Notes: generated by a model not told the origin, from the sequence alone. A stretch of DNA of 64,000 nucleotides from Actinoallomurus bryophytorum (GCF_006716425.1 NZ_VFOZ01000001.1:4464001-4528000), one strand, 5' to 3'. Shown: positions 26,360 to 35,478, counted from the stretch's first letter. Made by a program: numbers and translations.

Positions 26360-27322
26360 GTGGCAACGCTGGCGCGGAAGGCCGACGTCGACGACCTGGT
26401 CGCGCGGGCGCGCAAGGGCGAGCCGCGCGCGGTCGCGCGGCTCATCACCCTGATCGAGAACGCCTCGCCGCAGCTCCGCCAGGTCATGGCGGCGCTGAAC
26501 CCCCTCGCGGGCAAGGCGCGGATCATCGGCCTGACCGGGGCGCCGGGCGTCGGGAAGTCGACGTCCACCAGTGCGCTGGTCCGCGCCTTCCGCGCCCAGG
26601 AGCTACGGGTCGGCGTCCTGGCCGTCGACCCGTCCTCGCCGTTCACCGGCGGGGCGCTGCTCGGTGACCGGGTGCGGATGCAGGACCATGCCTCCGACCC
26701 GGGCGTCTTCATCCGGTCGATGGCCAGCCGCGGTCACCTCGGCGGGCTGTCCTGGGCGGCTCCGCAGGCCATCCGCGTGCTCGACGCGGCCGGCTGTGAC
26801 GTGGTGCTGGTCGAGACGGTCGGGGTCGGCCAGGCCGAGGTGGAGATCGCCTCGCTCGCCGACTCCACCATCGTGCTGGTCGCGCCCGGCATGGGCGACT
26901 CCATCCAGGCGGCCAAGGCCGGCATCCTGGAGATCGCGGACGTGTTCGTGGTGAACAAGGCCGACCGCGACGGCGCCCAGCAGACCGTACGCGACCTGCG
27001 CAACATGATCGCGCTGGCCGCGCCCGAAGGGTGGAGGCCGCCGATCGTGCCGACCGTGGCCGTCAAGGACGAGGGAGTCGCGGACGTCATCGGACGACTC
27101 GACGAGCACCTGTCCTGGATGGAGGACTCGGGCGAGCTCGGCCGCCGCCGGCGTACCCGTGCTCGTGACGAGATCGAGGCGATCGCCGTCACGGCGCTGC
27201 GCGAGCGCATGGGCGACCTGCACGGGCATCAGCGTCTCGACGTGCTCGCCGAGAAGGTGCTGGACGGCTCGTGCGATCCGTACGCCGCCGCCGACGAGCT
27301 CGTAGCGGGACTCACCGAGTAG
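26360..27322 (+). CDS. meaB: Methylmalonyl-CoA mutase-associated GTPase MeaB
   Basis: A 320-residue G3E-family GTPase starting at GTG 26360. It has the P-loop GAPGVGKST, 'LAVDPSSPFTGGALLGDRVRM' as the switch region, 'VETVGVGQAEVEIA' for the metal site and the NKAD base-recognition motif. MeaB gates adenosylcobalamin delivery to the mutase and protects it from inactivation. The partner mutase-like gene is 8 kb away at 35.5 kb. A short GCGGGG-TCG-CCCCGC hairpin (27323-27337) directly follows the stop. Confidence 0.96.
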   Translation: MATLARKADVDDLVARARKGEPRAVARLITLIENASPQLRQVMAALNPLAGKARIIGLTGAPGVGKSTSTSALVRAFRAQELRVGVLAVDPSSPFTGGALLGDRVRMQDHASDPGVFIRSMASRGHLGGLSWAAPQAIRVLDAAGCDVVLVETVGVGQAEVEIASLADSTIVLVAPGMGDSIQAAKAGILEIADVFVVNKADRDGAQQTVRDLRNMIALAAPEGWRPPIVPTVAVKDEGVADVIGRLDEHLSWMEDSGELGRRRRTRARDEIEAIAVTALRERMGDLHGHQRLDVLAEKVLDGSCDPYAAADELVAGLTE

Positions 27323-27526
27323 GCGGGGTCGCCCCGCATCCAGCCCTAACGCCTAATCCGGTCGTCTTTATAGTTATCGCGGGCTAGGCCGAAATCAGGG
27401 TCGGCCTCCTGCCGGACCGAGGGACGCGAGCCGGGCGCCGGCGGGTCCGCATGGTGAGGACGAACGGGGTCGACGGCATGACGAAGCAGTGCGCGGGAGA
27501 ATCGGCCGGGTACGGACCGGGAACGC

Positions 27527-28531
27527 ATGGAGGGGATGTTCGCGGCCCGTACCGTGGTCAGGGGATGGGCCCGCGCCGCCCAGGCACTGGCACTTCTGGA
27601 GGCCGTGCACGAGGCCGGCTGGCTCGGCTTTCTGGCCGAACCCCGCGGACTCGCGGTGTTGCGGGACTTCACCGGGCTGACGGCCGGGAGGCTGGAGGAC
27701 GTGCTCGGGGCGCTGGCGGCATACGACATCGTGGAGCGCGACGCCGACGTGGTGCGGTTGGCCCCGGCCTTCGCGCTGCTGTCCGCCGGCGACGCGCCGG
27801 TCGACCTCACGGACATGCTCGCCCACCTCGCGATGCTGCCCCGGCTGGTGCGGGACGCGGTCGCGGACGGCCCCGGTGCCCCGCTGGACGAGGGCGACGC
27901 GCTCGTCCTCGCCAAGGCGACGGCCGGACGCGTCACGCCCGTCTCCCAGGAAGTGTTCCGGATACTCGTCGACGCTCTCCCCGAGTACCAGGTGCTGGGC
28001 GAGGGCGGCCGGCTGCTGGACGTCGGATGCGGAGTCGGCTGGGCGATGCTCGATCTCGCCACGCTCTTTCCCCAGGGGCGGCAGGTGGGACTCGAGCTGG
28101 TCCCGGAGGTCGCCGCGGAGACGAGAAGGCGGGCGGAGGCGCTCGGTGTCCAGGACCGGGTGGAGGTACGGTGCCAGGACGCTCGGACCTTCGACGAGGA
28201 AAACGCCTTCGACCTGTCGTTCTGGGCTCACCCCTTCTTCGCCGAGTCCGCCCGTGGCGGCGTCCTGAAAATGATCTTTCATGCGCTGAAGCCGGGTGGT
28301 TCGCTCCTGATGCAGGAGCTCTTCGTGCCCCCGGAGCCGGGCGATGAGGCGGGGGCGCGCGGCTTCGCCCTCGATCGGCTGCTGTACCGCCACTGGGGCG
28401 CCGAATTCGCCCCTTCGGCGGAGCGGCTCTGCGAAGAGGCCGCCTCGGCCGGATTCGAGCGGAGCCGGATCGCCGAGACAGGTCTGGGACGCGTCGTCGT
28501 CATGCGCCGGCCCGAGGTCACATCCGCCTGA
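27527..28531 (+). CDS. SAM-dependent methyltransferase with N-terminal helical domain
   Basis: A 334-residue protein. The N-terminal 100 residues are helical and resemble the winged-helix dimerisation domain of O-methyltransferase-like proteins ('RLEDVLGALAAYDIVERDADVVRLAP'). The Rossmann methyltransferase begins near 160 with motif I LLDVGCGVGWAML, the acidic end of strand 2 in VGLELVPE, and 'HALKPGGSLLMQELF' as motif III. The acceptor is unknown. The 204 bases upstream are AT-richer (TTTATAGTTAT) and likely hold the promoter. The coding frame begins at ATG 27527; ATG 27536 is an alternative. Confidence 0.85.
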   Translation: MEGMFAARTVVRGWARAAQALALLEAVHEAGWLGFLAEPRGLAVLRDFTGLTAGRLEDVLGALAAYDIVERDADVVRLAPAFALLSAGDAPVDLTDMLAHLAMLPRLVRDAVADGPGAPLDEGDALVLAKATAGRVTPVSQEVFRILVDALPEYQVLGEGGRLLDVGCGVGWAMLDLATLFPQGRQVGLELVPEVAAETRRRAEALGVQDRVEVRCQDARTFDEENAFDLSFWAHPFFAESARGGVLKMIFHALKPGGSLLMQELFVPPEPGDEAGARGFALDRLLYRHWGAEFAPSAERLCEEAASAGFERSRIAETGLGRVVVMRRPEVTSA

Positions 28532-28536
28532 ACGCG

Positions 28537-28575
28537 GGCCGGGCACGGCGCCGCGTCCTGGCACCGTGCCCGGCC
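28537..28575. terminator. Perfect 12-bp bidirectional hairpin
   Basis: GGCCGGGCACGG (28537-28548) pairs exactly with CCGTGCCCGGCC (28564-28575) around a 15-base loop, between the convergent methyltransferase and DUF2156 genes. Confidence 0.8.
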
Positions 28576-28593
28576 TCCGTGCGGTCGCGCCGG

Positions 28594-30330
28594 TTACCAG
28601 CCCGGATAGATCGGCAGCGTCGCGTAGGACTCCTCGGGCACCGGCTCGGCCTGACGGCGGGCCTCCGAGCCCGGGTGCCAGTGCCCGAACTCCAGCATCA
28701 GCAGTGCCAGCGCGATCGGCAGGATGCTCGCCCACGAAGGGAACATCACGCGGCGCGGCACGTAACGCGGCTTGAACTTGCGGTTGAACAGGTACAGCGA
28801 CTCGACCTTGATGAACCGGTCGAGCAGATGGATCAGGTGGTAGCTCCCCTGCTCCAGCGCTCCGCGGTCCTCGGTCTCGAACAGCTCGCGGAAGGCCGCG
28901 AAGTTGAGCGACACCTCGTCGATCCGGTGCGCGGCGGCGTACTCCATGACATCGGCGATCATGCGTTCGTTGAGGCCGTTGGCCGATCCCGGCGCGCGGC
29001 GCATCGCGTCGAGTGACAGGCGCCGTCCGGAGGCGCTGGGCAGGTAGCGCTGGAAGCCCGCCGCGGTACCGTCCGCGTCGCGCGCGACCACGACGACCGG
29101 GAACGTGTGGCGTCCGGTCAGCAGCCCGTCCATGTTCATCGAGAAGCCGCGCTCCTCGGTGCCGCCCATCGCGTCGGTGGCCAGCGTCCGCAGTTCGGCG
29201 CGGTCCGGCTCGTTCAGCGCACCCTCCTGGACGACCTCGGTCGTCACGCCGGCGTTGTGCGTGCGGCGTACCGCCTGGCGCACGTTGCGCATGCTGCGGC
29301 CGCCGAGGCCGAACTCACCGGTGGCCAGCAGCACCTCGTCGCCGATCCCGACCGAGTGCATCCCGTACGGGGCCCACAGGTCCATGAGGTCGGCGCGTGC
29401 GGCGAGCACGGCCATCCGCCAGCCGGACCGGCGGGCAAGCGCCGCGAACTCGGCCACGGCGTCGGGGTAGGAGCGCGGGTCGCCCGCCGGGTCGCCGCCC
29501 GCGGCCGCGACGCCGAACAGGACGCGGTAGCCGATCACGGCGCGGCGATCGGGGCTGAAGACGTAGGACTTGTCACCGCGCAGCAGGAACGGAGCCAGTG
29601 TGTCCGACTCGTCGGCGTCGACCAGACGCGCGACCTCGGCGCGTTCTTCGTCGCTGCCGACCGGGGGCGCGGGCGCCGGTGAGAGCAGCGCCATGAGCAT
29701 CGCGAGCAGACCGCCGCCACCCAGGATGCCGAGGCTGGCCTCGAACCAGCGGTCGGGCGAGCCGTCGAAGTGCAGTGGTCCGGTCCCCGATGCGCTGAGC
29801 CCGGACAGGATCTCCCGGCCGGCATCACCCGCGGTGACGCCCGGCGTGATGTGGTTGCGCTCGGCGATCATGACCGCGAGGCCGTACCCGATCGCCACTC
29901 CGTAGGTGATCAGACCGGTGCGTACGGCGGCGCGGACCCGGCTCGGGACCGTGGAGAACTCACGGCGGTATCGCACGAGGGCGACCGTGGCCGGGACCAG
30001 GATCAGCGCCCGGCCGAGGTCGCGCGTGCCCACCGCGTCGAGCATCGACAGCACGGTGAGGGAGAGGACGACGTAGTAGGCCACGCGGCGGCGGAGCAGG
30101 AGGCCGCGCGCGGCGGCCAGCAGTATCAGTGCCAGCAACAGCTCCTGCCCGCCGGGGAACAGGTCGCCGACGAGCAGGTGAGCCGGCCGGTCACCCAGGC
30201 CGGGGGCGAGTGCGGGGATGGCGACGGCCACCGCCGCGAGCCCGACCGGTAGCGCGAACGGCCAGGTCGGCCGCGCCACCGGGTCGCGCGAAAGCGTAAA
30301 CGTCTCTGCTGCGATCGACACAGCCATCAC
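28594..30330 (-). CDS. DUF2156 phosphatidylglycerol lysyltransferase-like membrane protein
   Basis: A 578-residue protein. About six membrane helices occupy residues 25-225. The soluble C-terminal half is the DUF2156/MprF synthase-type GNAT fold, with 'RNVRQAVRRTHNAGVTTEVV', 'MNMDGLLTGRHTFPVVVVARD', 'GFQRYLP', 'GLNERMIADVMEYA', 'VSLNFAAFRELF' and 'VESLYLFNRKFKPRYVPR'. The final motif is strongly conserved in LysX/MprF relatives. The family transfers an amino acid from tRNA to phosphatidylglycerol or a related lipid, altering surface charge. No tRNA-synthetase domain is fused here. Confidence 0.88.
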   Translation of the reverse strand: MMAVSIAAETFTLSRDPVARPTWPFALPVGLAAVAVAIPALAPGLGDRPAHLLVGDLFPGGQELLLALILLAAARGLLLRRRVAYYVVLSLTVLSMLDAVGTRDLGRALILVPATVALVRYRREFSTVPSRVRAAVRTGLITYGVAIGYGLAVMIAERNHITPGVTAGDAGREILSGLSASGTGPLHFDGSPDRWFEASLGILGGGGLLAMLMALLSPAPAPPVGSDEERAEVARLVDADESDTLAPFLLRGDKSYVFSPDRRAVIGYRVLFGVAAAGGDPAGDPRSYPDAVAEFAALARRSGWRMAVLAARADLMDLWAPYGMHSVGIGDEVLLATGEFGLGGRSMRNVRQAVRRTHNAGVTTEVVQEGALNEPDRAELRTLATDAMGGTEERGFSMNMDGLLTGRHTFPVVVVARDADGTAAGFQRYLPSASGRRLSLDAMRRAPGSANGLNERMIADVMEYAAAHRIDEVSLNFAAFRELFETEDRGALEQGSYHLIHLLDRFIKVESLYLFNRKFKPRYVPRRVMFPSWASILPIALALLMLEFGHWHPGSEARRQAEPVPEESYATLPIYPGW

Positions 30331-30393
30331 CCCGACTCGTCCCCAACCACACCTCTTAGTGAGGTATTCCCCCGGTGATCCTTCGCCTAAGGT

Positions 30394-31080
30394 TCAGGGA
30401 GATGTGGCAAAGGTCACGGTAACTGTTTTGAAGCCCAATGCCTTCAACATGTTCGTGAGCATCAGCTTCGTGTTCGCGTCGGCACGCTGAGTGAGACCGC
30501 TGGAGTTCGCCGCGTCCTGGATTTTCTGCGACGCGAGGACGTAGAGCTGCTGTTGCTGGTTGGGGTTCGAGCTGAAGAAGTCACCGAAGCGGTCGAACAG
30601 CCCGCGCTGGCGCGCGAACACGTAGCTGTGCTTCGGGTCGAGGTTGGTCTTCTCCAGCTGCGCGTGGGGCATGCGCACCGTCACCGTGTTGTGCGCCTTG
30701 TCGACCGTGAGGGCGCCGTTGCCGATGTGGGAGAAGTCGACGTAGGCGTCGACGTTGCCGTTGCCGACGAACAGGGTTCGCTCGCCGCGTAGCTGGCCGG
30801 GCAGGAACTTCGCGTCCTTCTCGAGGTCGACCACGACCTGGTAGTTGCCGGTCGCCGCCTCGTACCGCGAGAGATTCTGGATGGAGTTCAGCACGACGGG
30901 CGCGCTGCGGTCCTTGGTCGTCTCGCCGAACGGGTTGAGCCAGTGCGGCAGCCTGTGCGCCGCCTCCAGCCCCGCGTAGACCAGAGCGATCATGACGACG
31001 ACGACGGCGATCGCGCGCAGGATGGGCCGGCGCGGCCGCTCGGATATGCGTGAATCCTCGGATGCTTCCGAGTGCGACAT
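30394..31080 (-). CDS. DUF4230 domain membrane-anchored protein
   Basis: A 228-residue protein. One membrane helix lies near residues 20-40, then an extracellular domain with the DUF4230 pattern: 'QNLSRYEAATGNYQVVVDLEKD', 'LPGQLRGERTLFVGNGNVDAYVDFS' and a C-terminal helix ending in FKTVTVTF. The ATG at 31080 is spaced correctly from GAGGTG; an ATG at 31089 is possible. Function of the family is unknown; an envelope role is inferred from the topology and the neighbouring membrane proteins. Confidence 0.85.
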   Translation of the reverse strand: MSHSEASEDSRISERPRRPILRAIAVVVVMIALVYAGLEAAHRLPHWLNPFGETTKDRSAPVVLNSIQNLSRYEAATGNYQVVVDLEKDAKFLPGQLRGERTLFVGNGNVDAYVDFSHIGNGALTVDKAHNTVTVRMPHAQLEKTNLDPKHSYVFARQRGLFDRFGDFFSSNPNQQQQLYVLASQKIQDAANSSGLTQRADANTKLMLTNMLKALGFKTVTVTFATSP

Positions 31081-31137
31081 TCTCATCACCTCTGGGGGGA
31101 TTGTTCACCCCCCGGTGTTCCCCAGAAACCTAAGAAG

Positions 31138-31911
31138 TCACCCAGCGGACTCGGTGTGCGGAGAGACGGCGGCGCGTTCGACTTCGATCAGCGACTCACC
31201 ACGCCGGTGGGCCTCGTACGCCTCCTTCCCGCCGCGGATCCCGAACAGCCGCTTGGACACCAGGAGGTACACCACGAGGCCGAGGTTGATCACCAGGGCT
31301 CCTATGCGGAAGGCGGTGATCCTCTCGGTCAGCTCGTAGATCTCCAGCGGCAGGCCGAAGGAGGTGGCGACCACGGCGAAGTACTCGCCCCACCGCTTTT
31401 GCAGCCACAGTCCGACGGCCTCGATCAGCTCGATGAGGGCGTACGCGAGCAGCCCGATCGCGAACCAGGTCAGGGTGGTGGACTTGACGCTGAAGACGTG
31501 CCGGATGCTCTCCACGATGTGGGAGTTGTCGAGATCCCAGCCGACCTGGCGGGCCAGCGGCTTCAGCAGCGGGATGTCCTTTTCGAAGATTTTTTCGATG
31601 GAGCCCCGGTGGGCGGAGAACCGCCACACGCCGTACGCGGCCGCCGCGATCACCAGGCCGCGGATCACGCGTTCGAGCGCGAAGAACCGGATGATGAACG
31701 CGTCGCGCAGCTCACGCCCGCGCGGGACGAGCGGCGCCTGCTCGGCCGGTCCGTGCCCGTGCGGCTCACCGTGGACATAGGTGCCGCAGCGCAGGCAGCG
31801 CCAGGCCTCACCGGCCGGCGTCTCGACGTGCAGCCGGTCGCGCAGGGCGGCCTCGTCCGGCGCGTAGGTGATGTGCCCCTTACGGGCGCATGTCAGCATG
31901 CTCCAGTCCAC
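31138..31911 (-). CDS. DUF2127 membrane protein with N-terminal zinc-ribbon-like segment
   Basis: A 257-residue protein starting at GTG 31911. The first 55 residues contain LTCARKGHITY and WRCLRCGTYVHGEPH, a possible zinc-binding segment. Four membrane helices follow in the DUF2127 domain, with 'RFFALERVIRGLVIAAAAYGVW' and 'WGEYFAVVATSFGLPLEIYELTERIT' as the conserved parts. Its role is unknown. It lies 57 bases upstream of the DUF4230 gene on the same strand and may share its transcript. Confidence 0.85.
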   Translation of the reverse strand: MDWSMLTCARKGHITYAPDEAALRDRLHVETPAGEAWRCLRCGTYVHGEPHGHGPAEQAPLVPRGRELRDAFIIRFFALERVIRGLVIAAAAYGVWRFSAHRGSIEKIFEKDIPLLKPLARQVGWDLDNSHIVESIRHVFSVKSTTLTWFAIGLLAYALIELIEAVGLWLQKRWGEYFAVVATSFGLPLEIYELTERITAFRIGALVINLGLVVYLLVSKRLFGIRGGKEAYEAHRRGESLIEVERAAVSPHTESAG

Positions 31912-31956
31912 GGCCTGACCCTAGTCAACATCGGAGACGAGCGTCATGCTCCTGGG

Positions 31957-32676
31957 ATGATGGGGCACCGGCACGAGGCCGTCGAGGGTCTTTACGCGGC
32001 GTTCGGGCACGTACGGCGCCCGGCACGCGTGCCGGGCTGCCCGCACTGTGTCGCGCCGCAGGAGGACCGTCCCCTCCTCGACGGGCCGGTCCGCTCGCTG
32101 CCCGCGGACGCCCTCGCGCGTTACGCCGCCAAGGCGATCAGCACCTGGGGCGGTGCCGAGGAGTTCCGCTACTTCCTGCCCAGGCTGCTGGAGTGCGCGG
32201 CCGCCGACGCGTTCGGCTACCCCGACCCGGCGATCGTCTTCGGCAAGGTGGCCGCCGCGGGCTGGCACGCCTGGCCGGCCGGTGAGCGCGCGGCGATCGA
32301 GGCGTTCCTGACCGCGTGGTGGGCGGACACGCTGGAGCGGCATCCGGCCGACCCCGACGCCGGGACGGTCCTGTGCTGCCTGGGCGCCGCCCGTGCCGAC
32401 CTGACGCCGTTCCTGGACCACTGGGGCGGCCTGCCGGACGCCGGCGCCGTCCGGCACCTGCGTGAATTCGTCCTGTACGGCGTGGAGTGGACGCGCGGCC
32501 CACGGCTCGCCGACGCCTTCTGGGACCGCGGGAGCGTCGCGCACCGCCAGGTCCTGACCTGGCTGACCGATGGCGGTGCCGCCACCGCCGTCGAGGCGGC
32601 GTTCGACGCGGAGACGCGGGAGGACGTGCTCGGGCTGCTGGAGGAGCTCCATGCCGTACTGGCGGCCTACTCCTGA
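31957..32676 (+). CDS. Hypothetical protein, helical, unknown function
   Basis: A 239-residue protein from ATG 31957 that I do not recognise. The N-terminal part has the pattern PGCPHCVAPQE, a CPxC-like pair that could bind metal, then a mainly helical body rich in Trp and Ala ('STWGGAEEFRYFLPRLLECAAADAF'). The layout recalls solenoid or HEAT-like actinobacterial hypotheticals. No signal peptide or membrane helix is present, so it is cytosolic. It is convergent with the permease gene that ends at 32698. Confidence 0.75.
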   Translation: MMGHRHEAVEGLYAAFGHVRRPARVPGCPHCVAPQEDRPLLDGPVRSLPADALARYAAKAISTWGGAEEFRYFLPRLLECAAADAFGYPDPAIVFGKVAAAGWHAWPAGERAAIEAFLTAWWADTLERHPADPDAGTVLCCLGAARADLTPFLDHWGGLPDAGAVRHLREFVLYGVEWTRGPRLADAFWDRGSVAHRQVLTWLTDGGAATAVEAAFDAETREDVLGLLEELHAVLAAYS

Positions 32677-32697
32677 CCACGGGCCGCTGAGCCCGGC

Positions 32698-33945
32698 TCA
32701 CACCACGCGGAAGTCGCGGCCGCGCAGAGTGCAGGAGTGGTAGCGCAGGTAGTGCGTGCGCAGCCAGTGGCGCCGCCGCACCTCGGCCCACGCGGCGAAG
32801 TCGCGCGCGGCGGTGACGTCGCTCAGCCGCGGCGGTGCCTCGTCGAGGAGCCACGCGGAGACCAGCGCGGTGTAGCGCACACCCGTGGCGTGCGTGGGGT
32901 TCCCGCAGGTGCGTGCGTCGAGCAGGCTGATCTGGATCTCCTGCTCGGCGCGGTGTTCGTACCCCGGCGAAAGATCGCTGAGGTGGATGTAGACCACGCC
33001 GCGCGCCGGACGCGGGAAGTCGTTGTCGGGCCGGTGCTCGACCCGCGTGAACCGGCCCGGCGTGCCGCTCAGGCGCGTGGCGAGAGGGGTCAGAGCGGCC
33101 TCCAGTGACGGCAGCGCCGTACGCAGTGCCGGGTGGACGCACACGGTCAGCGGCCACTGGCGGCAGGAGTACTCGAAGGCGCGCGGGGCCAGCGGCGCGC
33201 GCTGCTGGGCGTGGATCCACAGGGTGGTGATGACGATGACGGCGGCGGCCGCGACGATCGGGAACGCGAGCCGCGCCCGCCGGGTCAGCGCCAGCAGGTA
33301 GCACGTCACGAGCAGCGCGCCCAGGCCGAGCGACCACAGCGCCTGTGCGGCGAGGAGCTCGGTGCGGAGGCCCGCGAACGGGTGGATGTGCTCGACGCCC
33401 GGCGGGGGCAGGAGGTACGTCCAGGTGCCCGGGCGTGCGACCCCCCACAGGTAGGTGACGGCGGCGGCCGCCGCGACCGTCGGCAGGTGGGGCACCGCAC
33501 GGCCCGCGAGGTAACCGATCACCGTGTAGACGAGCAGTGTGAGCGCTCCGGCCAGCAGGCCGGCCACCTGGGGGTGTCCCGCCTCGACGTGGAGCAGGGT
33601 CTTGATGACGACGACGGTGGCCACCGCGGCGTACGCGGTCAGCGTGACGACGCCGAGCAGCATGAGGTCGAGCAGCGGCCCGAGTGCGGGCGAGCGCGCG
33701 CTCAGGCCGCGGAGGTAGCCGAGGCGGTGCTCGCGGAGCGCCACCCAGGCGGCGAGCGCCGCCGACGCGGGGCCCAGGACGCGTACCGAGGCGAACAGCG
33801 CGGCGACGGCGTCGTCCCAGTAGGCGACGCCGGGCAGCAGCGCACGCCAGGCCGCCACGGCACCGAGCAGCGCCAGAGCCGGGACGGCCAGGAACGGGGC
33901 GGTGCGGCGGGCATCGATCCGCAGCACCCGCCCCAGGTCAGACAC
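32698..33945 (-). CDS. ABC transporter permease-like membrane protein with C-terminal extension
   Basis: About 415 residues from a GTG at 33945 that overlaps the ATPase stop (GTGTCTGA). An ATG at 34002 would give a 65-base overlap. Roughly seven hydrophobic segments fill residues 15-265. The C-terminal 140 residues are soluble and contain 'YSCRQWPLTVCVHPALRTALPSLEAAL' and a His/Arg-rich end, so the protein resembles ABC-2-like permeases carrying an external or peptidase-like domain. Cargo is unknown. The partner ATPase is degenerate. Confidence 0.75.
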   Translation of the reverse strand: MSDLGRVLRIDARRTAPFLAVPALALLGAVAAWRALLPGVAYWDDAVAALFASVRVLGPASAALAAWVALREHRLGYLRGLSARSPALGPLLDLMLLGVVTLTAYAAVATVVVIKTLLHVEAGHPQVAGLLAGALTLLVYTVIGYLAGRAVPHLPTVAAAAAVTYLWGVARPGTWTYLLPPPGVEHIHPFAGLRTELLAAQALWSLGLGALLVTCYLLALTRRARLAFPIVAAAAVIVITTLWIHAQQRAPLAPRAFEYSCRQWPLTVCVHPALRTALPSLEAALTPLATRLSGTPGRFTRVEHRPDNDFPRPARGVVYIHLSDLSPGYEHRAEQEIQISLLDARTCGNPTHATGVRYTALVSAWLLDEAPPRLSDVTAARDFAAWAEVRRRHWLRTHYLRYHSCTLRGRDFRVV

Positions 33946-34621
33946 CGGCCGGCACCTGGGACCACGATCGAGAGACCTCCAGTGACTCGATGAGGCGCGC
34001 ACGGACGATGGTGAACACGCGGTCGCACCATCCCGTCAGCTCCGCGGCGTCCGGCGCCGTCACGACCACGGTCGGGGCGAGCCCGCGCAACAGGCCGATG
34101 AGTTCGTCGCGTTCGGAGTCGGGGATGGAGTGCAGTGGTTCGTCCAGGAAAACCAGATCCGGCTGATGGACACAAGTGGCCGCCAGCCCCGTGCGCAGCC
34201 GCAGATCCGCGGGGAGCATATCCATCTCCAATTCCGCGGCATCGGACAATTCAAATCGTTCCAAAATCGCATCGACCGCGTGGTTCGGCGTGGCTTTGAA
34301 ATAGGCGGCGTAGGCGACGAACTCGCGGGCCGTCACTCCGGCGGCCCAGCCGAACCGATCAGGCAGAAACCCCAGCCGGGCGCGTACGGCGCGCTGGCCG
34401 GCCGCGCCGGTCACGTCGTGCCCGAGCAGTTCGAGCTCGCCCACGCTGGGCCGGCGCAGGGTCGCAAGGGTCTCCAGCAGGGCAGACCTGCCCGAACAGG
34501 GCGGACCGGCCAGGCCGACGACCCCTGAGGTGATGCCGAACGTGGTGGGACGCAGGATCCACCGCCCCCTGTGGCGGATACCCATGTTCCGTGCCACGAT
34601 CGTGGAAAAATCCGCGATCAT
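33938..34621 (-). CDS. ABC-type ATPase-like protein with degenerate catalytic motifs
   Basis: A 227-residue protein with the ABC ATPase outline. The Walker A lysine is replaced by R45 (GPPCSGRSALLE), the Q-loop reads LGFLPDRFG, the LSGG signature is LPADLRLRTGLA, and the H-loop histidine is absent (VVVTAPDAAE). Walker B with its catalytic glutamate survives (LVFLDEP). It overlaps the permease gene. Either ATP turnover is lost and it acts as a structural or regulatory partner, or it pairs with an active subunit elsewhere. It is divergent from a MarR gene. Confidence 0.82.
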   Translation of the reverse strand: MIADFSTIVARNMGIRHRGRWILRPTTFGITSGVVGLAGPPCSGRSALLETLATLRRPSVGELELLGHDVTGAAGQRAVRARLGFLPDRFGWAAGVTAREFVAYAAYFKATPNHAVDAILERFELSDAAELEMDMLPADLRLRTGLAATCVHQPDLVFLDEPLHSIPDSERDELIGLLRGLAPTVVVTAPDAAELTGWCDRVFTIVRARLIESLEVSRSWSQVPAGV

Positions 34622-34884
34622 TTAAACCCCCCGAAATCGCGGTGTGTGCTCGAGGACGGAACGGATCAGCCCGATGAACGGCTGCGTCGACGCCCCCCTT
34701 TGCCGTCGCCGCACACACCGACAACGGAACTATAACTTGCCTTGGTGATGACTGTCAGCGTTGTTAGGGCCGCCGGTGTCGCCGACAATGATTCGGGGAG
34801 TATTCAGGAAACAATTGTGGATATAGTTCGGCAAATGTCGGATGCCTGCTCAGTTGCTTGCCGGGTAGGCGCTAACGTGTCCAG
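34622..34884. promoter_or_regulatory. Divergent AT-rich promoter region between ABC pair and MarR gene
   Basis: This 263-base stretch is markedly more AT-rich than its surroundings and shows no gene. It contains ACAATTGT (34811-34818), GACAATGATTC (34790-34800) and a TAACGT box (34873-34878) six bases before the MarR GTG, which suggests a leaderless message. The ACAATTGT centre is a plausible MarR site. Confidence 0.45.
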
Positions 34885-35391
34885 GTGGCCAAGCCGCTCA
34901 ACCTCGCCTTCGATCCGATCGCCCGCGCCGGGGACCTCTGGGAACGCCGCTGGGGGCACTCACCCGCGATGCTCGCGGTGACATCGATCATGCGAGCCCA
35001 GGCGATCCTCATCGCCGAGCTCGACGCCCTGCTGAGACCGTACGAACTCACCTTCGCCCGCTACGAGGCGCTCGTGCTGCTGACGTTCAGCAGCTCCGGC
35101 GCGCTGCCGCTGTCCAAGATCGGCGAGCGGCTGATGGTGCACCCGACCAGCGTGACCAACACGATCGACCGGCTGGAGCGGCAGGGCTACGTCTCCCGGC
35201 GCCCCAACCCGCGCGACGGCCGCGGCGTGCTGGCGGAGATCACCGACAGCGGCCGGGACACCGTGGAGCGTGCCACACGCGACCTCATGGCCGCGGACTT
35301 CGGCCTCGGCACGTACGGCGCCGGTGACCAGGGAAAGATCTTCGATGTCCTGCGCTCGCTCCGCGTCGACGCGGGCGACTTCCAGGACTGA
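34885..35391 (+). CDS. MarR family transcriptional regulator
   Basis: A 168-residue MarR protein starting at GTG 34885. The winged helix is at about residues 65-125, with 'LPLSKIGERLMVHPTSVTNTIDRLERQGYVSRRPNPRDGR' in fragments, the last being the wing's DxR. The N-terminal 35 residues carry 'FDPIARAGDLWERRWG', seen in a MarR group common in actinobacteria. It may control the divergent ABC pair or the downstream mutase, 88 bases away on the same strand. Confidence 0.92.
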   Translation: MAKPLNLAFDPIARAGDLWERRWGHSPAMLAVTSIMRAQAILIAELDALLRPYELTFARYEALVLLTFSSSGALPLSKIGERLMVHPTSVTNTIDRLERQGYVSRRPNPRDGRGVLAEITDSGRDTVERATRDLMAADFGLGTYGAGDQGKIFDVLRSLRVDAGDFQD

Positions 35392-35429
35392 GACCTCGTT
35401 CAGACCGCCCTCGGCTGCCTCTTCCCAAA

Positions 35430-35449
35430 ATACTAGGACGTCCTAGTAT
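35430..35449. promoter_or_regulatory. Perfect 20-bp palindrome upstream of the mutase gene
   Basis: ATACTAGGACGTCCTAGTAT is fully self-complementary. It ends 30 bases before the mutase ATG and overlaps TAGTAT, a probable -10 box, so a bound repressor would block transcription. The size and symmetry fit a TetR-family dimer. No TetR gene is adjacent. Confidence 0.8.
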
Positions 35450-35478
35450 CCTGGAGGAGACACCGGAGGAGCGTGCCC

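Noticed and set aside
31072-31956. Upstream extension of the 31957-32676 gene
   Set aside because: The extension is antisense to the DUF2127 gene; the supported start is ATG 31957, just outside it.
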